Assembly (NCBI GenBank): GCA_035263105.1 | Contig: DATFRO010000064.1 | Location: 1 to 64,000, forward strand | Direction: 5' to 3' | Source of the DNA: DATBVX01 sp035263105 | Lineage (GTDB): Bacteria > Pseudomonadota > Gammaproteobacteria > Steroidobacterales > Steroidobacteraceae | Length of the DNA: 64,000 nt | In this document: positions 22,259 to 30,697 of the stretch, piece by piece | Numbering within the stretch: position 1 is the stretch's first letter | Layout: the number at the start of each line of letters is the position of its first letter | The notes under the pieces: model-generated | Seen by the model: only the letters and a program-made list of their open reading frames with translations | Database searches by the model: none | What the model was told of the DNA's origin: nothing | Translations under genes and position numbers: made by a program

Positions 22259-22819
22259 TCAGGCGCGCCGCGTCTGCGCGACGGCGGCGGCGCGGCGGCT
22301 GTAGGTGATCACGTAGTCGATGCCGCTGATCATGGTGGTGACGAACACGGCGGCACCCAGCGTCGTCACACCCCACTCGGGCGGCCAACCCGGCCCGAGA
22401 TGCGCGATCACCGCGAGGACGTAGAGGAGTTGCACGCCCGTGTTGATCTTGCTGATGGTGGTGGGCTGCCCATTCAGCGGACCGAACAGCCACTTGAACG
22501 TCAGCGCACCGACGCCGATCACCACATCGCGCGTCACCACCAGCACCGTGAGCCAGATGGGTGTCGCGCCGATGACCGCCAGCACGATGAAGGCCGTGAC
22601 CAGCAGGAGTTTGTCGGCGAGCGGATCGAGCACCTTGCCGAGCTCACTCGTCCAGCCGAAGCGCTTGGCGAGAAAGCCGTCGAGGCCGTCGGAGGCCGCC
22701 GCGATCGCGAACAGCCACAGCGTCTGCGTGTATTCGCCGCGCGCCAGCAACCAGGCCACCGGCACCACCAGCGCCATGCGTGCCACGCAGATGAGGTTGG
22801 GTAGCTGACGCAAGCTCAC
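22259..22819 (-). CDS. CDP-alcohol phosphatidyltransferase family protein (PgsA-like)
   Basis: A 186-residue membrane enzyme with the CDP-alcohol motif DGFLAKRFGW...GKVLDPLADK, all aspartates intact, and about five helices. The N-terminus LRQLPNLICVARM resembles phosphatidylglycerolphosphate synthase and cardiolipin synthase relatives. It could be PgsA itself or the paralogue usually found next to hda; I cannot decide without a wider comparison. The GTG start overlaps the DUF2066 stop as GTGA. Confidence 0.88.
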   Translation of the reverse strand: MSLRQLPNLICVARMALVVPVAWLLARGEYTQTLWLFAIAAASDGLDGFLAKRFGWTSELGKVLDPLADKLLLVTAFIVLAVIGATPIWLTVLVVTRDVVIGVGALTFKWLFGPLNGQPTTISKINTGVQLLYVLAVIAHLGPGWPPEWGVTTLGAAVFVTTMISGIDYVITYSRRAAAVAQTRRA

Positions 22820-23823
22820 GGCCGATAGCGAAAGCTCAGAGCGCCGGTCAGCGCCGGATCGGCACCGGGTGCCTCGGGCTGCAGGCGATTGCCCAGCTCG
22901 ATCGCGCGCGCCAGCCGCGGCACGTCGCCGCGCACCTGCGCGCGGTACACGACCGTGTCGCCCGCGAGTTGCTCGACGGCGAGGCCGCTGATCAATGACA
23001 ACGACTCGAGATAATCCGTGACGCGTGCATAGGCCGCGAGATCCGGGATCCCGCGCACCGTGATGCTGACGTCCGCCGCACCGGCATCGCTGCCGGCGGC
23101 GAACACGCGGGCAAACTGGTCGGCCGCACCGTGCACACCTTCCGCCGCCGTTCCCAGCCATTCGTTGCTTTCCGCGCCGTACAGCACCGTCCAGTGCACC
23201 TGTGCATTGTTCGCGTTGGCGCTGCGCGCGCGCCCGACGAGCACCGCGTCGGCGCCCACCACGCTGGCGGTCGCGCGCAATGACTCCGCCGAACCACTCC
23301 ACACTTGCTCGAACGTGGTGCGGCTGCCCGGCGCCGGCCAGAGCAACGGCAGGCCACGGAACTCGGCGGTGCGGTCAATCGCCTGCTTGAGCTCGGAGTT
23401 CGACTGCGCGTCGAGGAGCGTGCGCGTGCGGCCGTCATCCACCGCCAGCCAGACCAGCGTCGCCGGCCGCTGATGTCCCCAGAGCGGCTGGCCTGCGGCG
23501 ATCACCGCGCGCTCGACCTTCGCGCCGTCGAACCCGGCGAAAAACTGGTTGTTGCCGACGATGCGAAACTGCTGCACGTAGCGGCGCGCATCGTTGATCA
23601 GCGGCTCGAGGGCGGGCTGGGTGCCCGCGTCCCGCTGTCCGGTGACGCGCACCAGCACTTCACGCATCGCGTCCTGGAAGGCCACCGCCTGGCCATTCTC
23701 GGAGCGATCGGGGAGTGGCACAGTCGCTTCGTACATGCCGGGCACCGTCGCCGCTGTCGCGCCGAGCGAAACCACCAGCGACACGATGGCGGCGATGACA
23801 AGCCGCAAATTCACGCGGATCAT
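22816..23823 (-). CDS. DUF2066 exported protein
   Basis: A 335-residue protein with a cleavable signal peptide (LVIAAIVSLVVSLGATAA) and the DUF2066 domain; the segments VTGQRDAG and RYVQQFRIV are conserved in the family. Likely periplasmic or outer-membrane-associated; function is unknown. It is divergent from purM with 79 bp between start codons, and is translationally coupled to the PgsA-like gene. This divergent arrangement is common in gammaproteobacteria. Confidence 0.9.
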   Translation of the reverse strand: MIRVNLRLVIAAIVSLVVSLGATAATVPGMYEATVPLPDRSENGQAVAFQDAMREVLVRVTGQRDAGTQPALEPLINDARRYVQQFRIVGNNQFFAGFDGAKVERAVIAAGQPLWGHQRPATLVWLAVDDGRTRTLLDAQSNSELKQAIDRTAEFRGLPLLWPAPGSRTTFEQVWSGSAESLRATASVVGADAVLVGRARSANANNAQVHWTVLYGAESNEWLGTAAEGVHGAADQFARVFAAGSDAGAADVSITVRGIPDLAAYARVTDYLESLSLISGLAVEQLAGDTVVYRAQVRGDVPRLARAIELGNRLQPEAPGADPALTGALSFRYRP

Positions 23824-23902
23824 TCGTGTAAAATACCACAGCGCCTCCGCCCGGAGCGCTCACTCGCCCGAGCCATTCCAAGCAGCGCCGCGACTCTTTC
23901 TG

Positions 23903-24934
23903 ATGACCCAGTCTCCCATCACCTATCGAGATTCCGGCGTCGACATCGATGCCGGCGATGAACTGGTCGAGCGCATCAAGCCGCTGGTGAAACGCTCGAT
24001 GCGACCCGAGGTGCTCGGTGGTCTCGGCGGTTTCGGCGCGCTGGTCGAGGTACCGCTGGAGCGCTATCGCCGTCCTGTCCTCGTCTCGGGCACTGATGGC
24101 GTCGGCACGAAGTTGCGCCTGGCGATCGAGACCGGCAGGCACGATACGATCGGCATCGACCTGGTCGCGATGTGCGCGAACGATGTCGTCGTGCAGGGCG
24201 CCGAGCCGCTCTATTTCCTCGACTACTATGCGACCGGCCACCTCGAGGTCGACGTCGCTGCGAGCGTGGTCCGCGGGATCGTGGAAGGCTGCGTGCAGGC
24301 CGGTGCGGCGCTGGTCGGCGGCGAGACCGCCGAGATGCCGGGCATGTATGCGGCCGGCGATTACGACGTGGCAGGCTTCTGCGTCGGCATCGTCGAGAAG
24401 GAACGCATCATCGACGGCAGCGCGACGCGAGCCGGCGACGTAGTGATCGGGCTGCCCTCTTCAGGTCCGCACTCCAACGGCTACTCGCTGATCCGCAAAC
24501 TCCTGCAGGTCGCCAAGGCGGAGCCGGACACGCTGCTCGATGGCAAGCGTCTCTACGAGCTGCTCCTTGCGCCGACGCGCATTTACGTCAAGCCGGTGCT
24601 CGCAGTGCTCGCCGAAGTTGGCGTGCACGGGATTGCGCACATCACGGGAGGCGGGCTGCTGGAGAACATTCCACGCGTGGTGCCGGACGGCCTCGAAGTC
24701 GTCCTCGAGCGCAGCAGCTGGCCGTCGAGCCCGGTGTTCAATTGGCTGCAGCGCACCGGCAATCTTCCGGACAGCGAGATGTATCGCACGTTCAATTGCG
24801 GCATCGGCATGACGCTCAGCGTAGCGCCCGGCGACGTGAAGACGGCGCTGGCCATCCTGGAGCGCTCCGGTCAGCCCGCGAGTGTGATCGGGAGTATCGG
24901 GCGGGGCACGCGCGGTGTGGTCATCGAGGCATGA
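23903..24934 (+). CDS. purM: Phosphoribosylformylglycinamidine cyclo-ligase
   Basis: A 343-residue cytosolic enzyme of purine synthesis that closes the imidazole ring to make AIR from FGAM with ATP. Signature segments are YRDSGVDIDAGDELV, VSGTDGVGTKLRLA, GGETAEMPGMY and LPSSGPHSNGYSLIRK, followed by HITGGGLLENIPR. The ATG at 23903 gives the family N-terminus and normal length. Its stop overlaps purN as ATGA. Confidence 0.97.
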   Translation: MTQSPITYRDSGVDIDAGDELVERIKPLVKRSMRPEVLGGLGGFGALVEVPLERYRRPVLVSGTDGVGTKLRLAIETGRHDTIGIDLVAMCANDVVVQGAEPLYFLDYYATGHLEVDVAASVVRGIVEGCVQAGAALVGGETAEMPGMYAAGDYDVAGFCVGIVEKERIIDGSATRAGDVVIGLPSSGPHSNGYSLIRKLLQVAKAEPDTLLDGKRLYELLLAPTRIYVKPVLAVLAEVGVHGIAHITGGGLLENIPRVVPDGLEVVLERSSWPSSPVFNWLQRTGNLPDSEMYRTFNCGIGMTLSVAPGDVKTALAILERSGQPASVIGSIGRGTRGVVIEA

Positions 24935-25608
24935 GTCCCGGGCCGACGGAGCCACTGCCGATCGCCCTCCTGATCTCCGGTCGCGGCTCGAACATGGTCG
25001 CGATCGCGCAAGCCGCGCTTTCAGGCCGCCTGCCGGTCAGGATTGCCGTCGTGCTGAGCGACCAACCCGCCGCGGCGGGGCTCGAGCGCGCACGGGAACT
25101 CGGCCTTGCGCGCGAGATCCTGGCGCGCACGCCCGGACAATCGCGTGCGGACTACGATCGGGAAGCCGCGGCTGTGCTGCGGCGGCATGGCGCGCAGCTG
25201 GTCGTGCTCGCCGGCTTCATGCGCATCCTCGGCTCGGCGTTCGTGGAAGAATTCGCCGGACGCCTGGTGAACATTCATCCCTCGCTCCTGCCGGATTATC
25301 GGGGTCTGCACACGCATCAACGTGTGCTCGCCGATGGAGCTCGCGAGCATGGGTGCAGCGTGCACTTCGTCACCGATGAGCTCGACGGCGGTCCCGTGAT
25401 TCTGCAGGCCAGGGTCGCGGTATTGCCCGGCGATACCGAAGAAACGCTTTCAGCGCGGGTTCAGGCGCAGGAACACAGGATCTACCCGATGGTCATTGAC
25501 TGGTACGCCCGCGGACGTTTGCAGTGGCGCAACCACCAGGCATGGCTCGATGGGAAACTCTTGTCTGCTCCGGTCGTGCTCGACGCACGCGAGGGTGTTG
25601 CGCCGTGA
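24931..25608 (+). CDS. purN: Phosphoribosylglycinamide formyltransferase
   Basis: A 225-residue enzyme that transfers a formyl group from 10-formyl-THF to GAR. It shows LISGRGSNMVAI at the phosphate-binding N-terminus, AGFMRILG, the catalytic asparagine and histidine in NIHPSLLPDYRGLHTHQ and the aspartate in VTDELDGGPVI. It is translationally coupled to purM and overlaps the DUF3108 gene at ATG or GTG. Domain layout and length are normal. Confidence 0.97.
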   Translation: MSPGPTEPLPIALLISGRGSNMVAIAQAALSGRLPVRIAVVLSDQPAAAGLERARELGLAREILARTPGQSRADYDREAAAVLRRHGAQLVVLAGFMRILGSAFVEEFAGRLVNIHPSLLPDYRGLHTHQRVLADGAREHGCSVHFVTDELDGGPVILQARVAVLPGDTEETLSARVQAQEHRIYPMVIDWYARGRLQWRNHQAWLDGKLLSAPVVLDAREGVAP

Positions 25609-26315
25609 TGCGGCTTGCGTTGGCGCTGTGGCTGGGAATGGCGGCGAGCGCCGCGATGGCGGACGCGGCGTCGCTGCAGCCGTTTCGCGCGACCTACGCC
25701 CTCCAGTGGCGCAGCTTCGATGCGGGCACGACCGAACTGAAACTGCAGCGCGAGGCGGACAACAAGTACGTGTACACCTCGCGCTCGACGGCCTCGGGCC
25801 TGTTCCACGCCTTTTTCAGCAACGAGATCAGCCAGACGAGCTGGTTCACCGTGACTGCGGAGGGCATCAGGCCGGAGCGCTATCGCGGCGATGACGGATC
25901 GAGCCGCACTTCGCGCGACATCTCACTCGACTTCGACTGGAGCACCGGTCGCGCCACCGGGACCGCCGAGGACCAGCCGGTCGACGTGGCGCTCGAACCC
26001 AACACCCAGGACGACATGTCGATCCAGATGTCGTTGATGTATGCGCTGCTCAAGGGCGAGCAGCCGGCGAACGTGCGCCTGATCGACAAGAACCGGATCA
26101 AGGAATACACCTACACCTCTGAAGGCACGGCCCAGCTGAAGACCGCGGTCGGCGAGGTCGAAACGGTGATCTACCGCAGTCAGCGCGCTGGCTCGAAGCG
26201 CGTGACGCGCATGTGGTATGCGCCCTCGCTCGGTTACGTGCCGGTGCGCGGCGAACAGCTGCGCGACGGCAAGCGCGAGTGGCAGATGGAGATCCGCTCC
26301 CTAACGCGCGAGTGA
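25608..26315 (+). CDS. DUF3108 exported protein
   Basis: A 235-residue protein with a signal peptide (LALALWLGMAASAAMA) and a beta-rich DUF3108 domain, including the YALQWRSFDAGTTELKL segment and the C-terminal TRMWYAPSLGYVPVRGE. Likely periplasmic, function unknown. DUF3108 genes commonly follow purN in gammaproteobacteria. The start ATG at 25608 shares bases with the purN stop; a GTG three bases earlier is possible. Confidence 0.91.
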   Translation: MRLALALWLGMAASAAMADAASLQPFRATYALQWRSFDAGTTELKLQREADNKYVYTSRSTASGLFHAFFSNEISQTSWFTVTAEGIRPERYRGDDGSSRTSRDISLDFDWSTGRATGTAEDQPVDVALEPNTQDDMSIQMSLMYALLKGEQPANVRLIDKNRIKEYTYTSEGTAQLKTAVGEVETVIYRSQRAGSKRVTRMWYAPSLGYVPVRGEQLRDGKREWQMEIRSLTRE

Positions 26316-26320
26316 GCACG

Positions 26321-26408
26321 TCCATCCGGGTCATCGGCCTCATTCAAGATCGTCACTGCACATTTCACCCAGAGCTGAAAACACACCCCAGCCGATGACC
26401 CGGGTGGA
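26321..26408. repeat. 18-bp inverted repeat (17/18 match) between convergent genes
   Basis: The arm at 26321-26338 (TCCATCCGGGTCATCGGC) pairs with 26391-26408 (GCCGATGACCCGGGTGGA) with one mismatch, around a 52-base centre. It fills the gap between the DUF3108 gene and dcd. It could act as a two-way transcript end, although no T-run follows either arm, or it could be a small mobile repeat. Confidence 0.55.
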
Positions 26409-26414
26409 GGTGCG

Positions 26415-26981
26415 CTACGCCTTCGGGAGGGTGACGCCCTTCTGTCCCTGGTACTTGCCGCCGCGATCCTTGTACGAGGTTTCGCACACCTCGTCCGACT
26501 CGAGGAACAGCACCTGCGCCACGCCCTCGTTGGCGTAGATCTTCGCCGGTAACGGCGTCGTGTTGGAGAACTCGAGCGTGACGTGCCCTTCCCACTCCGG
26601 CTCGAGCGGCGTCACGTTCACGATGATCCCGCAGCGCGCGTAAGTCGACTTGCCGAGGCAGATCGTCAGGATGTTGCGCGGGATGCGGAAGTACTCGACG
26701 GTGCGCGCCAGCGCGAACGAGTTGGGCGGGATGATGCAGACGTCCTGCTGCAGGTCGACGAAATTGCCGGATTCGAAATTCTTCGGATCGACGATGGTTG
26801 AATTGATGTTGGTGAAGATCTTGAACTCGTTGGCACAGCGCACGTCGTAGCCGTAGCTCGAAGTGCCATACGAGATGATCCGGCTGCCGGAGCGTTCGCG
26901 CACCTGGCCGGGCTCGAACGGTTCGATCATCCGCTGCTCGCGCGCCATGCGGCGAATCCACTTGTCGGCCTTGATGCTCAT
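26415..26981 (-). CDS. dcd: dCTP deaminase
   Basis: A 188-residue enzyme converting dCTP to dUTP, the main source of dUMP for thymidylate in gammaproteobacteria. Conserved parts are SSYGYDVRCANEFKIF, PPNSFALARTVEYFRIP, the GKSTYARCGIIVNVTPLEP core with the catalytic glutamate region WEGHVTLEFSN, and the C-terminal KYQGQKGVTLP lid. It lies just downstream of apbC with 3 bp between stop and start, so the two form an operon. Confidence 0.96.
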   Translation of the reverse strand: MSIKADKWIRRMAREQRMIEPFEPGQVRERSGSRIISYGTSSYGYDVRCANEFKIFTNINSTIVDPKNFESGNFVDLQQDVCIIPPNSFALARTVEYFRIPRNILTICLGKSTYARCGIIVNVTPLEPEWEGHVTLEFSNTTPLPAKIYANEGVAQVLFLESDEVCETSYKDRGGKYQGQKGVTLPKA

Positions 26982-26984
26982 TGC

Positions 26985-28076
26985 TCAGCTGTCCTCGACC
27001 ACGATCTTGGGAAATGACTGGCCCTGCTCGGCTCCGCTGGCCGCCAGGCGCGCCGCGGTCCTGCGCGCCATGTGCCGGTAGGCGCGCGCCAGCGGCCCGT
27101 CCGGGTCCGCCGCAACGATCGGCTGACCTGCGTCCGAGGACTCGCGGATGCGCAAATCCAGCGGCAACTCACCCAGGAGCGGCACCTGGTACTGCGCAGC
27201 GAGGCTCGCCCCGCCGCCGGCGCCGAAGATGTGCTCTTCATGCCCGCACTTCGAGCAGACATGGGTACTCATGTTTTCGACCACACCGAGGACCGGCACG
27301 GAAACCTTCTGGAACATCCTGAGACCCTTGCGCGCATCGAGCAAGGCGATGTCCTGCGGCGTCGTCACGATGACCGCCCCGCTCAGCGGGACGCGCTGGG
27401 ACATGGTGAGCTGCGTATCGCCGGTCCCGGGTGGCATGTCGACGACGAGGTAGTCGAGCGCGCCCCAGTTCGTGTCGCCGAGCAACTGCGTGAGCGCCTG
27501 TGTGACCATCGGCCCGCGCCACACCATCGGCTCCTCTTCGTCGATCAGGAAGCCGATCGACATCACTTCCACACCGTGAGCGCTCAGCGGCTGCAGTGAT
27601 TTTCCGTCCCGCGTCACCGGGCGTTGGCCGGTCAGTCCCATCACGCGAGGCTGGCTCGGGCCGTACACGTCGGCATCGAGGAGGCCGACACGCGCGCCCT
27701 GCAGCGACCAGGCGAGCGCTAGGTTCGCGGCCACCGTCGACTTGCCGACGCCACCCTTGCCGGAGGCGACCACCACGATGTTCTTGATCGACTTGAGCGG
27801 CTGCAGATTGCGCTGAACCGCATGCGTGGCAATCTCGCTGGCAATGCGCACTTCGATGGCATCCACCTCGAATGCATGAACGTGCTTCGCGAGCGCAGCG
27901 CTCAGTTCTTCGGCGTAGTCAGCCGCCGGAAAGCCCAGGGCAACCTCGACGGTCGCTTTGCGGCCCACGAGCTGCACGGAACGCAACGCCCCCACTTCAC
28001 CCAGCGTCCGTCCGAGCCATGGATCCCGGTAGGCTTCGAGGCAACTCCTGAGTGCTGAATCGCGGCTGTCGGACAT
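26985..28076 (-). CDS. apbC: Iron-sulfur carrier ATPase ApbC/Mrp
   Basis: A 363-residue P-loop protein that binds and transfers 4Fe-4S clusters. It has an N-terminal MIP18/DUF59 domain (residues 1-90), the deviant Walker A VASGKGGVGKSTVAANLA near 110, DMPPGTGDTQLT and the cluster-binding CSKCGHEE. The ATG at 28076 gives the expected DUF59 start. Divergent from the kinase gene, with 115 bp between. Confidence 0.95.
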   Translation of the reverse strand: MSDSRDSALRSCLEAYRDPWLGRTLGEVGALRSVQLVGRKATVEVALGFPAADYAEELSAALAKHVHAFEVDAIEVRIASEIATHAVQRNLQPLKSIKNIVVVASGKGGVGKSTVAANLALAWSLQGARVGLLDADVYGPSQPRVMGLTGQRPVTRDGKSLQPLSAHGVEVMSIGFLIDEEEPMVWRGPMVTQALTQLLGDTNWGALDYLVVDMPPGTGDTQLTMSQRVPLSGAVIVTTPQDIALLDARKGLRMFQKVSVPVLGVVENMSTHVCSKCGHEEHIFGAGGGASLAAQYQVPLLGELPLDLRIRESSDAGQPIVAADPDGPLARAYRHMARRTAARLAASGAEQGQSFPKIVVEDS

Positions 28077-28152
28077 TGGGCTCAACGTGTGCTGCACCTT
28101 GGAAAAAGGACGCGAATTGTAGCGGGAGTCCACAATGGCGTGGGAAGGCCTT

Positions 28153-28170
28153 GTGGCATAATGTCCCGCC
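28153..28170 (+). promoter_or_regulatory. Extended -10 promoter candidate for the HEAT/kinase gene
   Basis: GTGGCATAATGTCCCGCC contains TGG-CATAAT, a near-consensus extended -10, with the kinase ATG 22 bp after it. The same string with one base less lies before metG. No convincing -35 is seen, which is normal for extended -10 promoters. Confidence 0.55.
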
Positions 28171-28191
28171 CTCAGCAAGCCCCGGTATTGC

Positions 28192-30591
28192 ATGAGTTTC
28201 CTCAGCACGATGAAGGCCGAGCGCCTGATCGCCGATATCAAGGCGAGCGGCGATCCTGCGAGCAACGATGCGCGCAAGGCCCTGGCCAAGCTCGCCGGCA
28301 TGGGCAGCGCGGCCGTCGAACCGATCATCCAGGCGCTGTCCGGGTCAGATAAAAAGGAGACGGTGGCCTACGTCGAAGTGCTGAGCACGCTGGTCGACCC
28401 CAAGACGTTCCCGCTGTTGGCCAAGGGTCTCAGCGAATCGAACCCGCGCGCGATCGCCGGCATCGCCTGGGCGCTGTCCAGCAGCCGCAACTACCCGCCG
28501 TCGATGCTCCTCGACCTGCTGACGCAGGAGAACGTCTCCAAGCCCGCGATCCTCGATGTCATCGCCGCGCAGAAAGCGCGCTTCAGCGTGCGGGAGCTCC
28601 TGACCGCCGCCTACGTGCAGGAGCCGAACGAGAAGGCTGCACTATTTCGCATCGTGGGCGAAGTCGCCGACGAGAGTTCCGTGCCCGACCTGCTGTCGCG
28701 CGTCGACGGCAAGGACCCGGTGGCGAGGATGCACATCATCAATATCCTCGCCCGGTTCAACCAGCCCGCGGTGTCGCGCGCCATCCAGACGCAGCTCAAG
28801 GATCCGAACAAGCTCATCCGCCAGGCGGCATTGATGGCCCTGGCGCGCATCGACGGGCCGATCGACGTCGCACAAGTGTGCCAGCTGCTGCGCGATCCCG
28901 AGATCGAGGTGCAGAACAAGGCGGTGGACGTGGTCATCAAGGCCAACGATCCCGAGACGACGAAACACCTGGTCGAGGTGCTCAAGGACGAAAACGAGTA
29001 CGCGCGCCGCGCCGCGGTCGAGGTGCTCAACGAAATCGGCACGCCAAAGTCGGTCAAGCATCTGCTGGAGGCGATCAAGGACGATGACTGGTGGGTGCGA
29101 AGCCGTGCCGGCGATGCGCTCGGCAAGATCGGCGGCCCGAAGGTCGTTGACGCGGTACTGCAGCTGATACGCGACGAGGACGAGGATATCCGCCGCTCGG
29201 CCATCGAAATCCTCAACCAGACGAAGGACGAGCGGGCGGTCAATCACCTGATCGAGGCCACCAAGGACAAGGACTGGTGGGTGAGTGAGCGGGCGGTCGA
29301 CGCGCTGGCCGAGATCGGCAGCAAGCGAGCGGTGCCGCGGCTGATCGAGATGCTGCAATCCGGCCAGGCCCGCAGCGTGCCGGTGGTGCTGCGCGCGCTC
29401 GCCAAGCTGGGCGATCACAAGGTCATCGAGCCCGCGCTGCAGGCACTCGGGCGCCCGGAGAAGGACATCCAGGTCGAAGCGATGAACCTGCTGGCGAAGG
29501 TGGCCGACGAACGCCGCGTCGAGCACATTCGTGTGCAATTGCAGGCGCAACAGGCCAACAACCCGGACGCCACGCTGCAGCAGGCGGCGGCCCGTGCCCT
29601 GAAGGAAATCGACAACCGCTACTCGACCAGTGTCGTAGCCGCGGGCCGCAAGGCGGAGCAGTTTGCCGCCGAACCCGCCAAGACGCTGCTCATGGACAAC
29701 AAGGAACTGGAGCAGGTCGTCAAGAGCGCCGAGCAGACCGCGCAGGCGCAGAAGCTCGACATCGCGCTGCTCAAGCCCGGCGACATCATCGAGGGACGCT
29801 ACAAGTTCATCGAGAAGATCGGCAAAGGTGCCTTCGGCACCGTGCTGCTGATGGAAGACACGGTGGTCGACGAGCGCCTGATCCTCAAGTTCCTCAACGC
29901 CAACGTGTCGCAGGACGAGGAGATGATGAAGCGCTTCGTGCACGAGCTGCGCTACTCACGCAAGATCACGCACCGCAACGTCATCCGCATCTACGATTTT
30001 CTCTACGTGCGCGGCAACTACGCCATCTCGATGGAGTACTTCCCGTCGCACACCCTCGGCGGCGAGATCGTCAACGAGAAGCCGATTGCGCTCAAGCGCG
30101 CGGTGCGCTTCGCGACCGACATCTGCACCGGCATGGCGGTCGCGCACCAGGTCGGCATCGTGCACCGCGACCTGAAGCCCGCCAACGTCCTCATCAACGA
30201 GGAGGGACTCCTCAAGATCGTGGACTTCGGCGTCGCCGCCGCGCATCGCGAAGGCGACACGCAGCTGACGCGCACCGGCTACGTCATCGGCTCGCCGAAA
30301 TACATGGCGCCCGAGCAGATTCTCGGCAAGAAAGTGGACGAGAAGGCCGACATCTACAGTCTCGGCGTCATCATGTACGAGATGTTCACCGGCGTGCCGC
30401 CGTATCACCGCGGCGATCACATGTCGGTGATGTACCAGCACGTGCAGGGACGCGCCAAGCCGCCGGCCGAGATCAACCCGACGCTGCCGCCGGGCCTCGG
30501 CGAAATCATCATCAAGGCCATGTCGGTCGACAAGACCAAGCGCCAGGCGAGCATGGACGACCTGCGCCTCTCGCTCGAGAAGTATCTGTGA
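28192..30591 (+). CDS. HEAT-repeat protein fused to a Ser/Thr protein kinase
   Basis: A 799-residue cytosolic protein without signal or membrane helix. Residues about 20-500 are tandem HEAT-like helical repeats, several with acidic turns and a shared DWWV motif (DDDWWVRSRAGDALGKIG; DKDWWVSERAVDALAEIG). Residues about 530-799 form a complete Hanks-type kinase: glycine loop GKGAFG, lysine in LILKFL, HRD at 658-660 with DLKPAN, DFG at 678, a threonine-rich activation loop and APE in YMAPEQI. All catalytic residues are intact. Two PilT-family genes follow, so the kinase may regulate pilus retraction; that is inference from gene order. Such a domain order (repeats first, kinase last) is unusual for bacterial kinases. 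Confidence 0.93.
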   Translation: MSFLSTMKAERLIADIKASGDPASNDARKALAKLAGMGSAAVEPIIQALSGSDKKETVAYVEVLSTLVDPKTFPLLAKGLSESNPRAIAGIAWALSSSRNYPPSMLLDLLTQENVSKPAILDVIAAQKARFSVRELLTAAYVQEPNEKAALFRIVGEVADESSVPDLLSRVDGKDPVARMHIINILARFNQPAVSRAIQTQLKDPNKLIRQAALMALARIDGPIDVAQVCQLLRDPEIEVQNKAVDVVIKANDPETTKHLVEVLKDENEYARRAAVEVLNEIGTPKSVKHLLEAIKDDDWWVRSRAGDALGKIGGPKVVDAVLQLIRDEDEDIRRSAIEILNQTKDERAVNHLIEATKDKDWWVSERAVDALAEIGSKRAVPRLIEMLQSGQARSVPVVLRALAKLGDHKVIEPALQALGRPEKDIQVEAMNLLAKVADERRVEHIRVQLQAQQANNPDATLQQAAARALKEIDNRYSTSVVAAGRKAEQFAAEPAKTLLMDNKELEQVVKSAEQTAQAQKLDIALLKPGDIIEGRYKFIEKIGKGAFGTVLLMEDTVVDERLILKFLNANVSQDEEMMKRFVHELRYSRKITHRNVIRIYDFLYVRGNYAISMEYFPSHTLGGEIVNEKPIALKRAVRFATDICTGMAVAHQVGIVHRDLKPANVLINEEGLLKIVDFGVAAAHREGDTQLTRTGYVIGSPKYMAPEQILGKKVDEKADIYSLGVIMYEMFTGVPPYHRGDHMSVMYQHVQGRAKPPAEINPTLPPGLGEIIIKAMSVDKTKRQASMDDLRLSLEKYL

Positions 30592-30631
30592 CGCAGTGCG
30601 CATTCGCGCCCTGCTGAACCCGCCCCGCCGA

Positions 30632-30661
30632 TTGATTATGTCCACCGCCACCGACTAGAGT
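30632..30661 (+). promoter_or_regulatory. Sigma-70 type promoter candidate for pilT
   Basis: TTGATT at 30632-30637 and TAGAGT at 30656-30661 are separated by 18 bp, 37 bp before the pilT ATG. It would allow the ATPase genes to be transcribed apart from the kinase gene. Confidence 0.45.
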
Positions 30662-30697
30662 GGCGCCCAGTCTGCTCAACCACGCAGCCGGTACCGA

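Noticed and set aside
28642..29943. A 433-codon minus-strand frame over the HEAT region
   Set aside because: Low-complexity reverse reading of the HEAT repeats; no motif.
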